A stretch of 64,000 bases of DNA. It comes from Hyposmocoma kahamanoa (lineage: Eukaryota > Arthropoda > Insecta > Lepidoptera > Cosmopterigidae). Below the pieces are notes generated by a model. It did not search any database. It was given only the letters and a program-made list of their open reading frames with translations, and was not told the DNA's origin. The stretch spans positions 16,060,499-16,124,498 of the forward strand of contig NW_020653726.1 in the NCBI RefSeq assembly GCF_003589595.1, written 5' to 3'. Positions 23,813-35,800 of the stretch are shown piece after piece (positions within the stretch are counted from its first letter, which is position 1; each line of letters starts with the position of its first letter). The translations under genes and the position numbers were made by a program.

Positions 23813-24315
23813 TCTATTTTAGACTCTCTTATTTATTATGTTATTATTATTATTATTGCTGCATTGATAGTAAAAAGAAAACTACGTGTTTGGCTTTTTG
23901 GTCCGGATTATTGTATTTCAACTGTCAGTTTTAAGTTAAAAGGACTGTACTTTGAATTTCTTCACCTCAATGAGGCTTTTACAATATTCTTTTATTTTAC
24001 CTACTAAAGACATGGTTTATGGACATAAAAAACGATCTGTTTTTGTTTCATTGTACATAGTTTCATTTCTTATTCTAAAAGTGGCGGAAAAAGGAAATAG
24101 GGTCAGGTGGGGTAAGAGGAACAGCGGGGGAAGTGGGACTTGAAGACTTAACACATAATCTAAAGGGCAATATTGTCTCTCAGTCGATAAAATAGACAAA
24201 CAAATTATTTTGAACGTCGAACAAATCCAAAAGGTTTGAACATAACAGTTTTGATTAATGTATTAAACAGTATGGTAAGTTTGATTTGTGTGTTTTTTCT
24301 TTTTCATAATATTAA

Positions 24316-24905
24316 GTGACGGGACGAACAAATCATGCGTCTGATGGCTAAGCTACACGCCTGTAAATAACAGTATCAGAGCCACTCAGAGCCTTAAATC
24401 GCAAAGATCTAAGGGACACTGCCATTGCGCCCGTCACCATGAGACATAAGTTGACAAGTCCCACGTGTCCCATTTTAAATTTTAAATTTGAATTGAAAAT
24501 TTAAAATACAGTAAATAACGACATCTCACCAGGACTGGTAGCTGTAAAGATATCTAACTGGGTGATAAAACTGTCATAGATTTCTCATAGATGATGCTAC
24601 GATTAAAAAGTCGTTGAAAAATCAAGACGTCGGTTCGAATCCGGCCGGATCGAAGAAATTTTTTCTGAGTGTTCGATCTTTGTATTAATAATTATAACAG
24701 ACTAGTGGAGTAATTTCACAAAAAATAAATTGAATATCAATTCGATAAAAATTTAAAGTCCCATGTACTGTAATTTCACCAGCACCCTTACTCTTCAAAA
24801 CCGGAACACAGTAATGCTGACATTACGGCTTGGCGGCACAAATAGGTAAGGTGGCAGTACTTCCCTGAACGAACTCTTTTACAACGAGCTCTACTGCTAC
24901 TAAAG
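24316..24905 (+). repeat. Dispersed repeat family A interrupted by a SINE B insertion
   Basis: Family A left part 24316-24470 (GTGACGGGACGAACAAATCA) and right part from about 24759 (TTTCACCAGCACCCTTACTC) are separated by about 285 bp. That insert holds the SINE B body and tail (GGTTCGAATCCGGCCGGATC). The phrase AAGTCCCACGT/AAGTCCCATGT repeats at both junctions, the expected target duplication with one change. Confidence 0.75.
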
Positions 24906-25095
24906 TGTAGTGTTTACGACATTTTAAAGTTAAAGTGGTTCCACGTGGAACCGAGTACATGGGAATACTGGGATAAATGATTATTTTCGATTTTTTTTTA
25001 AACAAATATAATTTGTAATTTAATTACCAATTATTCTAATTACCTACTTATTTTTACAAGACGAATTATTGTGACACTTGACGTGCATAAAATAT

Positions 25096-25556
25096 TTAAT
25101 CTACACACATATTATAAACTCTCTATAATGTGTTCAAAACCACAAATTACGATCAGCATAAAGGTAAACTGTTTTGTTATAACAAATATCTGTGAAAATG
25201 TTATTATTGCTTCATAATAACATCGAATTCGATATTATTACATTCAAATTTCGAACATCTCTAAAAAACAAAATGATTCGATCTCAATTCTAATATCTGT
25301 CGAGATGAAGTTTTATTCGAAATGAAATGTCAATAGCAAACAATTTTGACAATTTCACACGTTTTTTGACGTTAGAGGATGACTTTGATATCGAACGATA
25401 TTATAGTTGGAACCGATTCTAGTTTGTCTATGAATTGAAAATAAAATTGATCGCAACTACGGTTGTGTGACATGCGTGAGAAAGTTTTTAATTTGCCGCC
25501 ATTTCGCCAGTCGTAACATGCGGTTCCTGAACACATCACAGAGTGCTTATAATATC
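25096..25556. repeat. MITE family D, copy 1
   Basis: Left end CTACACACATATTATAAACT and right end CACAGAGTGCTTATAATATC form imperfect inverted repeats. The inside matches 34770-35237 in reverse (for example TGTCGAGATGAAGTTTTATT). No coding sequence. Confidence 0.7.
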
Positions 25557-26807
25557 GTTAGTTGTAGGATCATTTCACGTAACGGCCAAAAGTAAATTTT
25601 TCAGGAGAGACTAAAAACCATTTTTTTTTAAGGAAAATTGCTATAAATTTTATTTGTTTTCATCTTATTGGTATGAAGTTTGAACAAAGTTTCTTGCAAT
25701 TGTAAGGACCTTTAACCCAATCTAATTGCATAAATCTAGAGCTGATAGTTTCAAAAATAGCATGCCGCTTACGTTATTTTTTTCTTATTCCAAATACGTT
25801 AAACGCTATATACAGCATTTTATAACATTGAATGTTGACTATGGCGTAACTGACAAAATATATTATAATTTTTAACGTATCTCAAACGACATTTATGAAT
25901 TGTGACTTGCACTATATACCAATTTTAAGTTTTTATTAGGCATAGTTGGAGCCGTAAATATTTGTCCAGTAATTATTTGCCAAACAGTAAAATCGGCATG
26001 GTCTAAGACTTTAACTTCTTATAGCGCGAAAACCTCCGCGCGGTAAGTATGAATGTAGCCCATTGTTTAGGACTCCACACAATAAGGTTTACTATCTATC
26101 GTTCGATGACACTATGCATGGAGTCAACAGGCATGTATATAGATAGTTCACTTGAATCACTTAGTCAATCACAAAGTACCTAACTGTCAAATATGTATAG
26201 AAAAATATCATAGTTTAGGTGTATATTCACGTTAAAGAAATGTAATTAGAAAACAATTATTTTATTTACGAATCAGTATGAAACTAAGGTTTATATCTAA
26301 AATTGTTTTAGATAAGTATTTTTTGGGTTTAAAATATTACTAGGTAAGTAAATTCCATTTCCATTTAAAATATCCTGTTTCGAAATTTTTATTACACGTT
26401 TGAGTAAGAAGTTACTGTAATAACGTAAAAATATTAATGTAAGGTCCATTTCTTGTAAAAAAAGTGCGATATTAGTTAAAGTAACTAATAATTATTTGTT
26501 GTATGTAACTGTGAGTTTAATGTAAGAAAGAAAAGTCTTAGCGATTACTGTATTACAACAAAATGTTTTTGTAGGCTTAGTCGTTACGTTAATTTAGTAA
26601 GACTCAAGTTGCTTATAAATGTATCATACACTAAATTTTTGTGATTATAGAACCAATGAATCTTCATTTTTTTGTAAGGTAAACGCAATTTTTTTTTCAA
26701 GGTTTTATTGTTTTAACAGCACCATTCGATTGGGCGCAAAATTTTCTATCGAACTATATGTACAATTCATTTTCGCCCATTTGGTGGTTACGTTAATTAA
26801 TCCTACA
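25557..26807. other. Spacer between copies 1 and 2, no gene seen
   Basis: AT-rich, short random frames only. No promoter, RNA gene or clear repeat recognised. Confidence 0.5.
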
Positions 26808-26930
26808 ACTGAGGATATGTGTGTAGATAAAGCAGTGTATGTAACTGCACTTAATTAGGCATTAAAAGACTCGTGTGATGTTTAAACCCACACTCCTATT
26901 TTAATGCCTTTCATTATGTAACAGTCACAT
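26808..26930. repeat. Fold-back repeat
   Basis: GTATGTAACTGCACTTAATT, then AGGCATTAAAA, is mirrored imperfectly by TTTTAATGCCTTTCATTATG and GTAACAGTCACATA around GATGTTTAAACC. The left half also matches 34727-34800 in reverse. Confidence 0.5.
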
Positions 26931-27706
26931 AAACTACTAATCATTAACACACAGGCACATCTTAATATCACATTGTTTTAACAAATACCTAGATCAAGTT
27001 TATAATAGTTTGTTTCATACTTTGACTGACTATTTGAAACATTGTATAGAATACGGAGGTATTCTGTAGAATACTGGAATACATACATTGCTGGTGATAT
27101 ATACAGGGTGTTTGTGTGTCGAGATCAACTCCAAGACTTATTGTGCACGTGTATATGGTAATTGTGAGTACAGTACATGTACAAACATGTTGTTTCATTC
27201 GACTGCTTAGAAAAAATAATTTTCTACCTCAACTTGGTTTGTAGGTAGGTAGATATCTGCATAAATGGCATCAAAAGAAAGAGTAATAATCAGGGATGTT
27301 TTTAAAAACGTTTGAACAAAAAATTCACCCTCCTGTTTTTTAAATGTCGTCAAAAATCCGGTTTTGTTAATTATTAAAAAATTTTCGTAAATTTCAAACG
27401 TCTGTAAATAAAATTTCACATAACACGGATGCTTAGAATAGTTTTATCAGATTGCGTACATTATTACATGCGTACTTTATTAAAATTAAAATAAAAAGAT
27501 TTATTATTTAATGTGCTCATTACTAGCAAGCAAATGACTTTTATATTATCGGTTTTTCCCATAGACCACATAAATACCAGTAATAGACTGGTTAGTGGGC
27601 GGGGTCCAAGTTACCTAGCTTAAGAACCGACGTTCATATGAATGTCAACAGCGCGTCAGTCGTCGTTCAAATGTGATACATGATTATTTTTGGAAAAAAT
27701 AGAAAT

Positions 27707-28500
27707 ATGCCGTGTTGCATAAGAAGCCAAAGTTTAAAAAATACTCCGGTTCATTTCATCGGTAAGTACTAAAACTCTGTATTTTCAAATATTTTGAACA
27801 ATACAATACTATAATTTCGAAACAAAACTATTTTCTTGCAACCCGGTAATAACAATGTACATTGGTTGCTAGCCATCGCCGCCATCAAAAGAACAATTCG
27901 AATGACGCTCAATGATTTGTTTGCACTAGCGTCGTATTACACTTGGTACTGGGTCCGCGTGTTTTAATCAAATTATCGATATGTAGAATCTCTGTATTTA
28001 GAAACCCGGTTTTGGTATCAAGATTTTTTTTATAATAGCGTTGCCATTGTGTAAACATAAACATAAATAAGTACCTGTAATATTTAAAAGCTAACAATTT
28101 TGATTACTTAAATGTTTGGCACCAACACTCGCAATAGTTTTTTTTAAATTTTCAATTTAAGTAAAAACGATATATTAATGAAAAAAAAAAAAAGAAAATA
28201 TGGATAGAAGAGGTACAGTATCGATAATTTTACATTGCACGTAAGCTCGTGGAGTATCAAATGAAAAGTTTATGAGATTGGAGATTTTCTTTCCCTTATC
28301 TACTTGATTCCTATCTCCCTACTTGCTTATTATACGTCTCCTTCATCTGTTTGAGTTCTAAGTTTTATCACAGGCATGATTTACATTTGCAGTTTTTGTT
28401 TTGATTTTTTTTAGTTTCCCGCCGGATCCCTTTTAAGGAGAAATGGGCTGAAGCAACAGGCAGTAAAAACTGGGTACCTACTAAGAACCATTTGCTATAG
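27707..28500 (+). pseudogene. Truncated THAP-domain gene remnant
   Basis: Exon 1 is 27707-27761 (MPCCIRSQSLKNTPVHFI, then gtaagt). Exon 2 is 28415-28500, after a T-rich acceptor. It reads in phase as IPFKEKWAEATGSKNW, then VPTKNHLL, then TAG. The KW..A....NW.PTKN pattern is the middle of a THAP zinc finger, a C2CH DNA-binding domain of host regulators and P-element-like transposases. The stop falls where the conserved Cys-Ser-x-His-Phe should follow. Just after it the sequence resumes with similar residues (AFYDIT), so the zinc site is broken. It sits in the copy 1/copy 2 spacer. It may be a dead host gene or a transposase relic. Confidence 0.5.
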
Positions 28501-29750
28501 GCATTTTATGATATCACATTAAATTATATACATACGAATAACAACCGAAAAATTCATTAAGAAATAAATCATTTGGTTAATCAGGTAATATATGACATGA
28601 AAGTCAGAGTCGTGTTCACAAATTATAGACCACATCTAAATGTGAAAACATTTCTGAAGTATTGTCAGTTATTTTTCGTCAAGTTTTAATGAAACAAATG
28701 ATCTTCATTTTGTTGACAAGCTCGTCGACGCTATAATAATACTTCAGAATATACGCACGCTATAGGTGTAGTCATGTTCAGCCAGTTCTGAAAGAGGTAA
28801 TTGTTGAACAAATATATCATTTTCAATAAAGATTTTTATGATGACTGTGTTTTAATATTTCAACCCTTCCAGTGATCGGCTTGACTTGAAATCTAGTAGG
28901 TTAATGAAAGTACGATGACAGTATAATAAATCATTATTACTGTGATTGTAGCATATAGCTACGTATATGCACACACCTGCGTAACTAATATCAATTAATA
29001 TTTGCGTATAGTAAAACCTTATGCGTATTTGGTAACAAATGTTTGCGTATAAAAGTTAGTTACGCTAGTTCTCGAAGAAATTGCTTAAATGCCTTTCTAT
29101 ATACTCCGTGACTAACCCTATTTATAGCAAGTATACAGCAACGCCTCGTTCAATATTCCGCTAGTTATGAAACATAATGTCGATATCAATTAAATGTGAC
29201 ATCCCTATCTGTAGATTGTCAACTTTTTGCTTTTGTTCCAAGAAGTTTATGTTCATAGGATTCTTGGCTTTGGTGACTAGTAATAATAAAACCTGTTCCT
29301 AATCCAAATAAGTTCCAATTTTTTTTTTACCAAAAGTTTTTTATTTTGGTAATTTACAACCATTAAAAATTATGTTATCTTAGTACTATGTAAAATTATG
29401 TTTTCAAACGTGTGCGTGTGGCGACACCGGTTTTGATAGAAATGTTGCTTGATGCCATTTCCATTCTTTTCTTTCTTCCGTGCTTTTCCTCAAAAAATTT
29501 GTAATTTAGGTAAAAATTTTTTTTTTATTTCATCTATGACAACCATGCCCGAAGTGCTTCTAAATACTAGCTGCAGCTTAAAATTTTCACCCATCTTACA
29601 AACACCCTGTATACATAATCAATTAAGTACCGGATAATCAATTAATTTTCGATCAATTTGTTACCATGGTGTATAAGACAACATTGTTCAAGCAATTTTT
29701 AATGAATTGCGGGATTGTATAAATCCTTAACGGCTCGCGATAATGATAAA
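28501..29750. other. Spacer upstream of copy 2
   Basis: AT-rich. It presumably contains the copy 2 promoter, but apart from a TATA-like match nothing specific can be supported. Confidence 0.45.
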
Positions 29751-29755
29751 AAACC

Positions 29756-29763
29756 TATAAAAT
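29756..29763 (+). promoter_or_regulatory. TATA-like box upstream of copy 2
   Basis: TATAAAAT lies 44-51 nt before the copy 2 start codon. In AT-rich DNA such a match has a high chance rate. Confidence 0.25.
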
Positions 29764-29806
29764 TGGAATTGGTCGTATTGTTACCAAAGTCAAAGCGATT
29801 GTAAAT

Positions 29807-32800
29807 ATGGTCAAGTTGCACGTATTGAACGTTGCACTCTTTATTTTTATCAATTCATGTAGTGGTGAACTTTACAGTTCAGTGGAGCAAATACGAATGT
29901 TACTTAAAACGCAAAAAAGTGTAATTGATAGTCTTGTGAAATATGTTAATTCGGAAGAGAAAAGGCTAAAAATTGTAAAAAGGTATTTTGTTTTTTTTTT
30001 AATGTTTTCGTGATACCCTGTGACAAGACGAACCAGTCGAGCGCATATGGTGGTAAGCGACATGCTTTAATCGCAAAATTCCGAGGGGCACTGCCACTGG
30101 CACTGTCACCCTGAGATGTAAGTTGATAAGTCCCAGCACCCTCACCCTTCCAAACTGGAACGCAGAAATAGGTAAGGTGGCAGTACTTCACTGGACGGAG
30201 ACCTTTCACAAGGAGCTCTACTGCTACTAAAAATGTGTTTCAAATTGTGAAATTTATCTTGTGACGCGAATGCTTACAGGTATTTAAACATTTTCACAAC
30301 TGAACACGCCAAAGCAAGTCGTGAAGTAGAAAATTATTTAGCAAACCCGATCAACGCATACACACTAATAAAAAGGTTGTCTACCGATTTTGATTATTTA
30401 AAAATGGTGGCATCAATAGCGACAGGTAAATAAACTATTTTGTAATTTTATTTTAACAAGAAAAGAAGAGGTTCTCTATTCGTCTGTATTTTATTTCTTT
30501 TTTGTGTGTTTGTTACGCGATTGCTCCGTCATTTGTGAATCTATTTCGATGGTTTTTTTTAAAAGGAGGTACCTACCCCAGTAGTAGTTCTCTTCAAATT
30601 TGAATAAAATAGTCCATTTCTAAGCATGGCAAATTAAGGGATGAATCCGGTTTATTGTTGCTCACCCAATTTCCGTTAAGGGATTTCAATAGAACTTGGC
30701 ACCTAGATGTAATTCCAATGCTAATAAAGTACAGCGAAAACTAAAAGGCCAACTTCTCAGGTCGGTTTTTTTATGTAACAAAGGTGTAATTACATTCATA
30801 GCGATTTGTAATTTTATTCATTAGCGAATAATCAATTTCTCGAATATTTTTTTAATTGTTGACATTTTCAGATTATGAATTTGACTCAAAACTGTTGTAT
30901 CCTACTGAAAAAGATACGGCCGGAGCAGCTCTGGGTATAGCGCGATTACAAGATACATACAAATTAAATGTCACACGTCTCGCCGGAGGAAAACTCAATG
31001 CTCGATTAGGGTACGTAAACATTTTCTCATAAAAATTAACTAAGATCAGGGTCCCAAGTCTGCTGATTCGAACCAATGTCTTTCAGCAAACTGTGCCAGA
31101 CGCCAACTAAGCACGGTTTGCTGGAAGACGTTGGTTTGAATCCAGACGGATTGAAGGAATTTTTTGTAAATATTCGATCTTTTTAATAATAATTATAACA
31201 AACTAATGGAGTAATTTCATAAAATAATTGAATGTGATGGTAGTTAAACATTGTGTCATTCAATGAACTTAAAAATCACTGTACAGTTGTGTCCCTAGTT
31301 TCGTAACAGGGTTAAATTTCTTTATCATTTTTCAGAAACAAAAAGCACATGTCAAAAACATTGTAAGTTTTTGTTTATTTATTGATTATATTATTGACTG
31401 CCTTGAATTTTGTTTTTTTACTGGATTATTATAACTAGTTAATTACCATTAAATAAATATATAAATAAAAAGTAAACATTGTGTAATTTCAGCTCTCCAA
31501 TGACAGCAAGCGATTGTTTCAACTTAGCTCTGAAGCTGTACAAGCATGAAGATTATCAGATAGCAGTCCACTGGTTCATTGAGGCACTTGAAAAATTCAG
31601 TAATGAAGATCGAGTTGTGAACCCTTTCTCCGCTGCAGACATCATGTCACACATCGCCAAATGTTACCATTATTCGAAGAGTTAGTTTGGGTTTTGCTAT
31701 TTTATCAACTACATAGGGTGGTAAACGTATTCAACTACAGCTAGCTTTTCAATGCAATCTTTCAAACTGTCTGAAGTCGTAACACGATAAAGTGTACCAT
31801 TCAACTAAACAAATTACTTGGCTTTTTTATGATATCAAGTGACAGGACGGACAAATCGTGCGCCTCATGGTAAGCTACACGCCTGTCCATGACAGTTGCA
31901 TTGCTACTCAGAACTTTAAATCGCAACAATTTGTGGGGCACTACCACTGCGCCCGTTACTCTGAGACATAAGGTGACAATTCTCATGTGCCTGTAATTTC
32001 ACCAGCACCCTTAAGCCCTCCAAAACCGGAACACAGTAATGCTGATGTTACTGCTTGGCAAAAATAGGTAAGGTGGCAGTACTTCCCTGAACAAATTGTT
32101 TCACAAGGAGTTTTGCTGCTAATACTTTGCAGTATTGCATTTTGGTTTGGAAGAGCAAAGGTGTTGATGGATTGCAGAATCATGGGACATGTCAACTTTA
32201 CATCGCAGCGTGACGTCAGTGCCTCTCAGATTTTTCCAAATTTAAATGGTACTGCAACTGTTATGGGTAGACGTGTTCAGGCATACGACCTGTTCGTTTC
32301 GTCACCAAAAAAAAGATTTCATGACCTTGGAAACGTGTCGAATGTAAACATATAAATATCCGTACGTCCATAAAACATTTTAGTTCAGATTTCTTTGTTT
32401 CAAAGAATGGCATTCTTTAATGGATTTATAAATAACTACTAATGTACTTAGACAATTATATTTACTTTTGTTAACAGATGAAAGTGATGCCTTAGCATGG
32501 GTAAACAAGATATCCCAAGTAAATCCACGTGAAGTCGATGACGATCCCATTCTGCGTTACTATTCACAAGGCGTTCTTGATAAAGAAATGTTGCCTGAGG
32601 TGATTATAATTAATTTATTAATACAAATTAGTTTCACGCGGGAATTACAACGACAATCTTAATTTAGTGTGTAATAAATGACATCTCTTGTCAACTTCTG
32701 GTAGCTATAAAGGTCTCTAGCTGAGTGAAGAAAATCTTTCATAGATTTGTCACAGATGGCGCTACTCTAAGCCGTTAAAACCAAATAACAAAGATCTGTA

Positions 32801-35800
32801 ACAAACGCATATAGTAATTCGAAAGGTCTGCTGACTCGATCTGTATAGTTCAGTTGGTAGAGTGGTCGCCCTGGTATGGCATAGATGCAGGTTCGGGTTC
32901 TGTCAAATTAAACGTTTTTTGTGTTCGATCTTCGTATTAATAAAATTTAACTTATGTTTTACAATTAGCTAGAAGTAAAATAGGATATTTTGTTAATATT
33001 TGATACTCGTGTGTATAAAAAACCCTCCCGTATCACTAGATTTTAAAATTCTAGGATAACCGTCATTCAAAAGAGGTAGATAGTTGGCGAAAAATCAGAG
33101 TATCGGCAAGTGCATGGAAAATGTTCGCAGAACTGTGTCGAAGCGAAATTGACGTCCCAACCCAAATTGCACGCAAGTAAGTCATATTAGTTCAGAGATG
33201 TTTATATCACTTCATTTGTTTTGGAATGTTCTATAATAAAGTAGAAGATGCCCCTCGATATCACATTCCTCAAAATAAAAACAACCTTATACAAACAACC
33301 TCTAAATTGAAGATACTTAGTTCGGGCCTCGTCCTATGTCAGTTAATATCTGTAATAAAATATCTGAATATTTAATTATAAAAAATGACCGACCTCAAAA
33401 GTTCGTGGAATTCACCTATTTGCCAAGTTTTATTGAAATCGGTTATTGGAAAGTACGCGAAACTGGATTCCTCGCCTAGTTTGCCACTAGTTTATTTCCT
33501 TCAAATTTAAATGTAATAATACTGAGGTACTCTCCTTCCAATAAAAAAATAGTCATCAAAATCGGTCCACAAATGCAAATGTTCAAAATGAGTTATCGCG
33601 TAACATACCTACAAACAAAAAAGTCGAATTGAGAACTTCCTTCTTTTTTAGAATCGGTTAAAATCGGAACTAAAAATAAATAAAAAAATATTAATTTCTA
33701 AAAGTTAACGAGTATTTCCGGGATAAACTAAAATTTTATGTCTGACCATTGACTTACAATTATATGGACGTCGGGTCCGCGCTAAAAAGTGTCCGAACTT
33801 ATAGGGCGTTAAAATCGTATACAGAGCGTCATTCACGCTCTAGTCTACGTTTGTTCGACTGACTGCGAAGCAAGCAAAATTAGACAGTACTGCGATGACA
33901 TTACAATTTAAATTCAACGTTTTAGCTTTTTCATATTCCTTTACATGTCACTACGTTTAAATAGGTTGACTTGGGACATTTTTTTCGTGGTTTTTGTATT
34001 AGACCCGTGTCGTCCATTTATTTGTAAGTCAATGTGTCTGACCCTCTTCCTTCTATGATGCGATGCCTGTCAATTTCAAGGTGCATGTGTTCGTAAAGTG
34101 CATAAGAATATTCTGATGACAACTCATGTACAGCGTAAATAAAACTGTTTCTGTTAACTATAGGTAGTTACTACAACATCGAATTTTGTCTGGTTTTGAA
34201 GGTTACATTGCTTCTACCTAAGAAGAAATGCCTTCCTTCAATTAGCGCCCATAAAAACGGAGCAGCTACTCCAGAAACCCGATGTTTTTCTTTTTCACGA
34301 CGTTCTAAATCAAAACGAAATCGATGCCATTAAAAAGACTGTTGGACATCGGGTAAGAAATACTAAGATAATTACAACGGGGACAGTGCAATTACGCGTA
34401 ACTAGCAGTGGATTATGAGTGTGATATATGGGAATCTATTGTTGTCAGTCCGTAGACAACATAAATTAATGCTTACGCGCAAAAATGAACGTAGCCATTG
34501 AAATAACAAAGTAATAACGTTAAATCCCTCTCCTGTAAAATTTCGTTTAGTGCAGATACGCAATCTTTACCAAAGCTATATACGCGGATTTACACTATCC
34601 CCGACGTTATACCACTAATGCTGTCGCTTATTTTGGTATACAGGTTCTAGAGCTTGCAATTTTTGCTGGATTTTTATTGTATTTTCTTACCTAATAGCAA
34701 TAAATAGTACTTTATTTGACTGTTACACAGATTTAAACATCACACAAGTATTTTAATGCCTCATTATGTACAGTTACATACACTGCTATATCTATACACA
34801 TATTATAAGCTCTTTATGATATGTTCAGGAATCACACATTACGCCTGGCGAAACGGAGGCAAATAATAACTTTTCTCGCGCATGTCACACAACCGTAGTT
34901 TTTATTTAATTCATGCCAAACTAGAGTCGGCCCCAACTAACATATCGTTCGATATCAAGTAACGTGTAAAATTTGTCAAAATTGTTTGCTATTGACATTT
35001 CATTTCGAATAAAACTTCATCTCGACAGATATTAGAATTGAGATCGAATCAAATTGTTTTATTTTTCAGAGATGTTCGAAATTTTAATGTAATAATAAAA
35101 TCGAATTCGATGTTATTATGAAGCAATAATAACATATAAGGAATTTGTTCTAACAAAACAGTTTATTTATGCTGGTCGTAATTTGAGGTTTTTGACCACA
35201 TCATAGAGGGTTTATGATACGTGTGTAGATAAATCAATGTTTGTTTTGAAACATCTTGTGACAATGTACATTCATCATACACCTTACAATTACGTAATCA
35301 CATTATGAGTATCAGTTGACATTTTGTCTCAATTTTTTTATATCTTTTCCAGCTAAAGCGTGCATTGGTATACACTAATAATGAAAAAATACGAACAGAG
35401 AGTCGTGTTAGTAAATCAGCATGGTTAGATGATATCGACCACGATGTAATAGCGAGAATGTCACAACGTATAGAAGATTTCACTGGCATGAGTACGACAC
35501 ATGCTGAACAGCTACAAATAGCCAACTATGGTATTGGAGGGCAATACAATCCTCATTATGACTTTGATAAGGTATAAATGTTATATATATGTATATACGA
35601 TAAGTAATTAACTCTCTAAGAGCATTTAAAAGTATTTGAAGTATCGTCTCAACAATGATGCATTTTGTATATCGTTTAAAATGCAACGTTGCTTCGATAT
35701 AACGTTGCTTCAGCTGTCCCAAGCACAAGTCATATCACGTACGGAATACTACTGCCACCTATGGGTTGGTTCTGCTAAATACCAACTAGCCACCTTGGAT

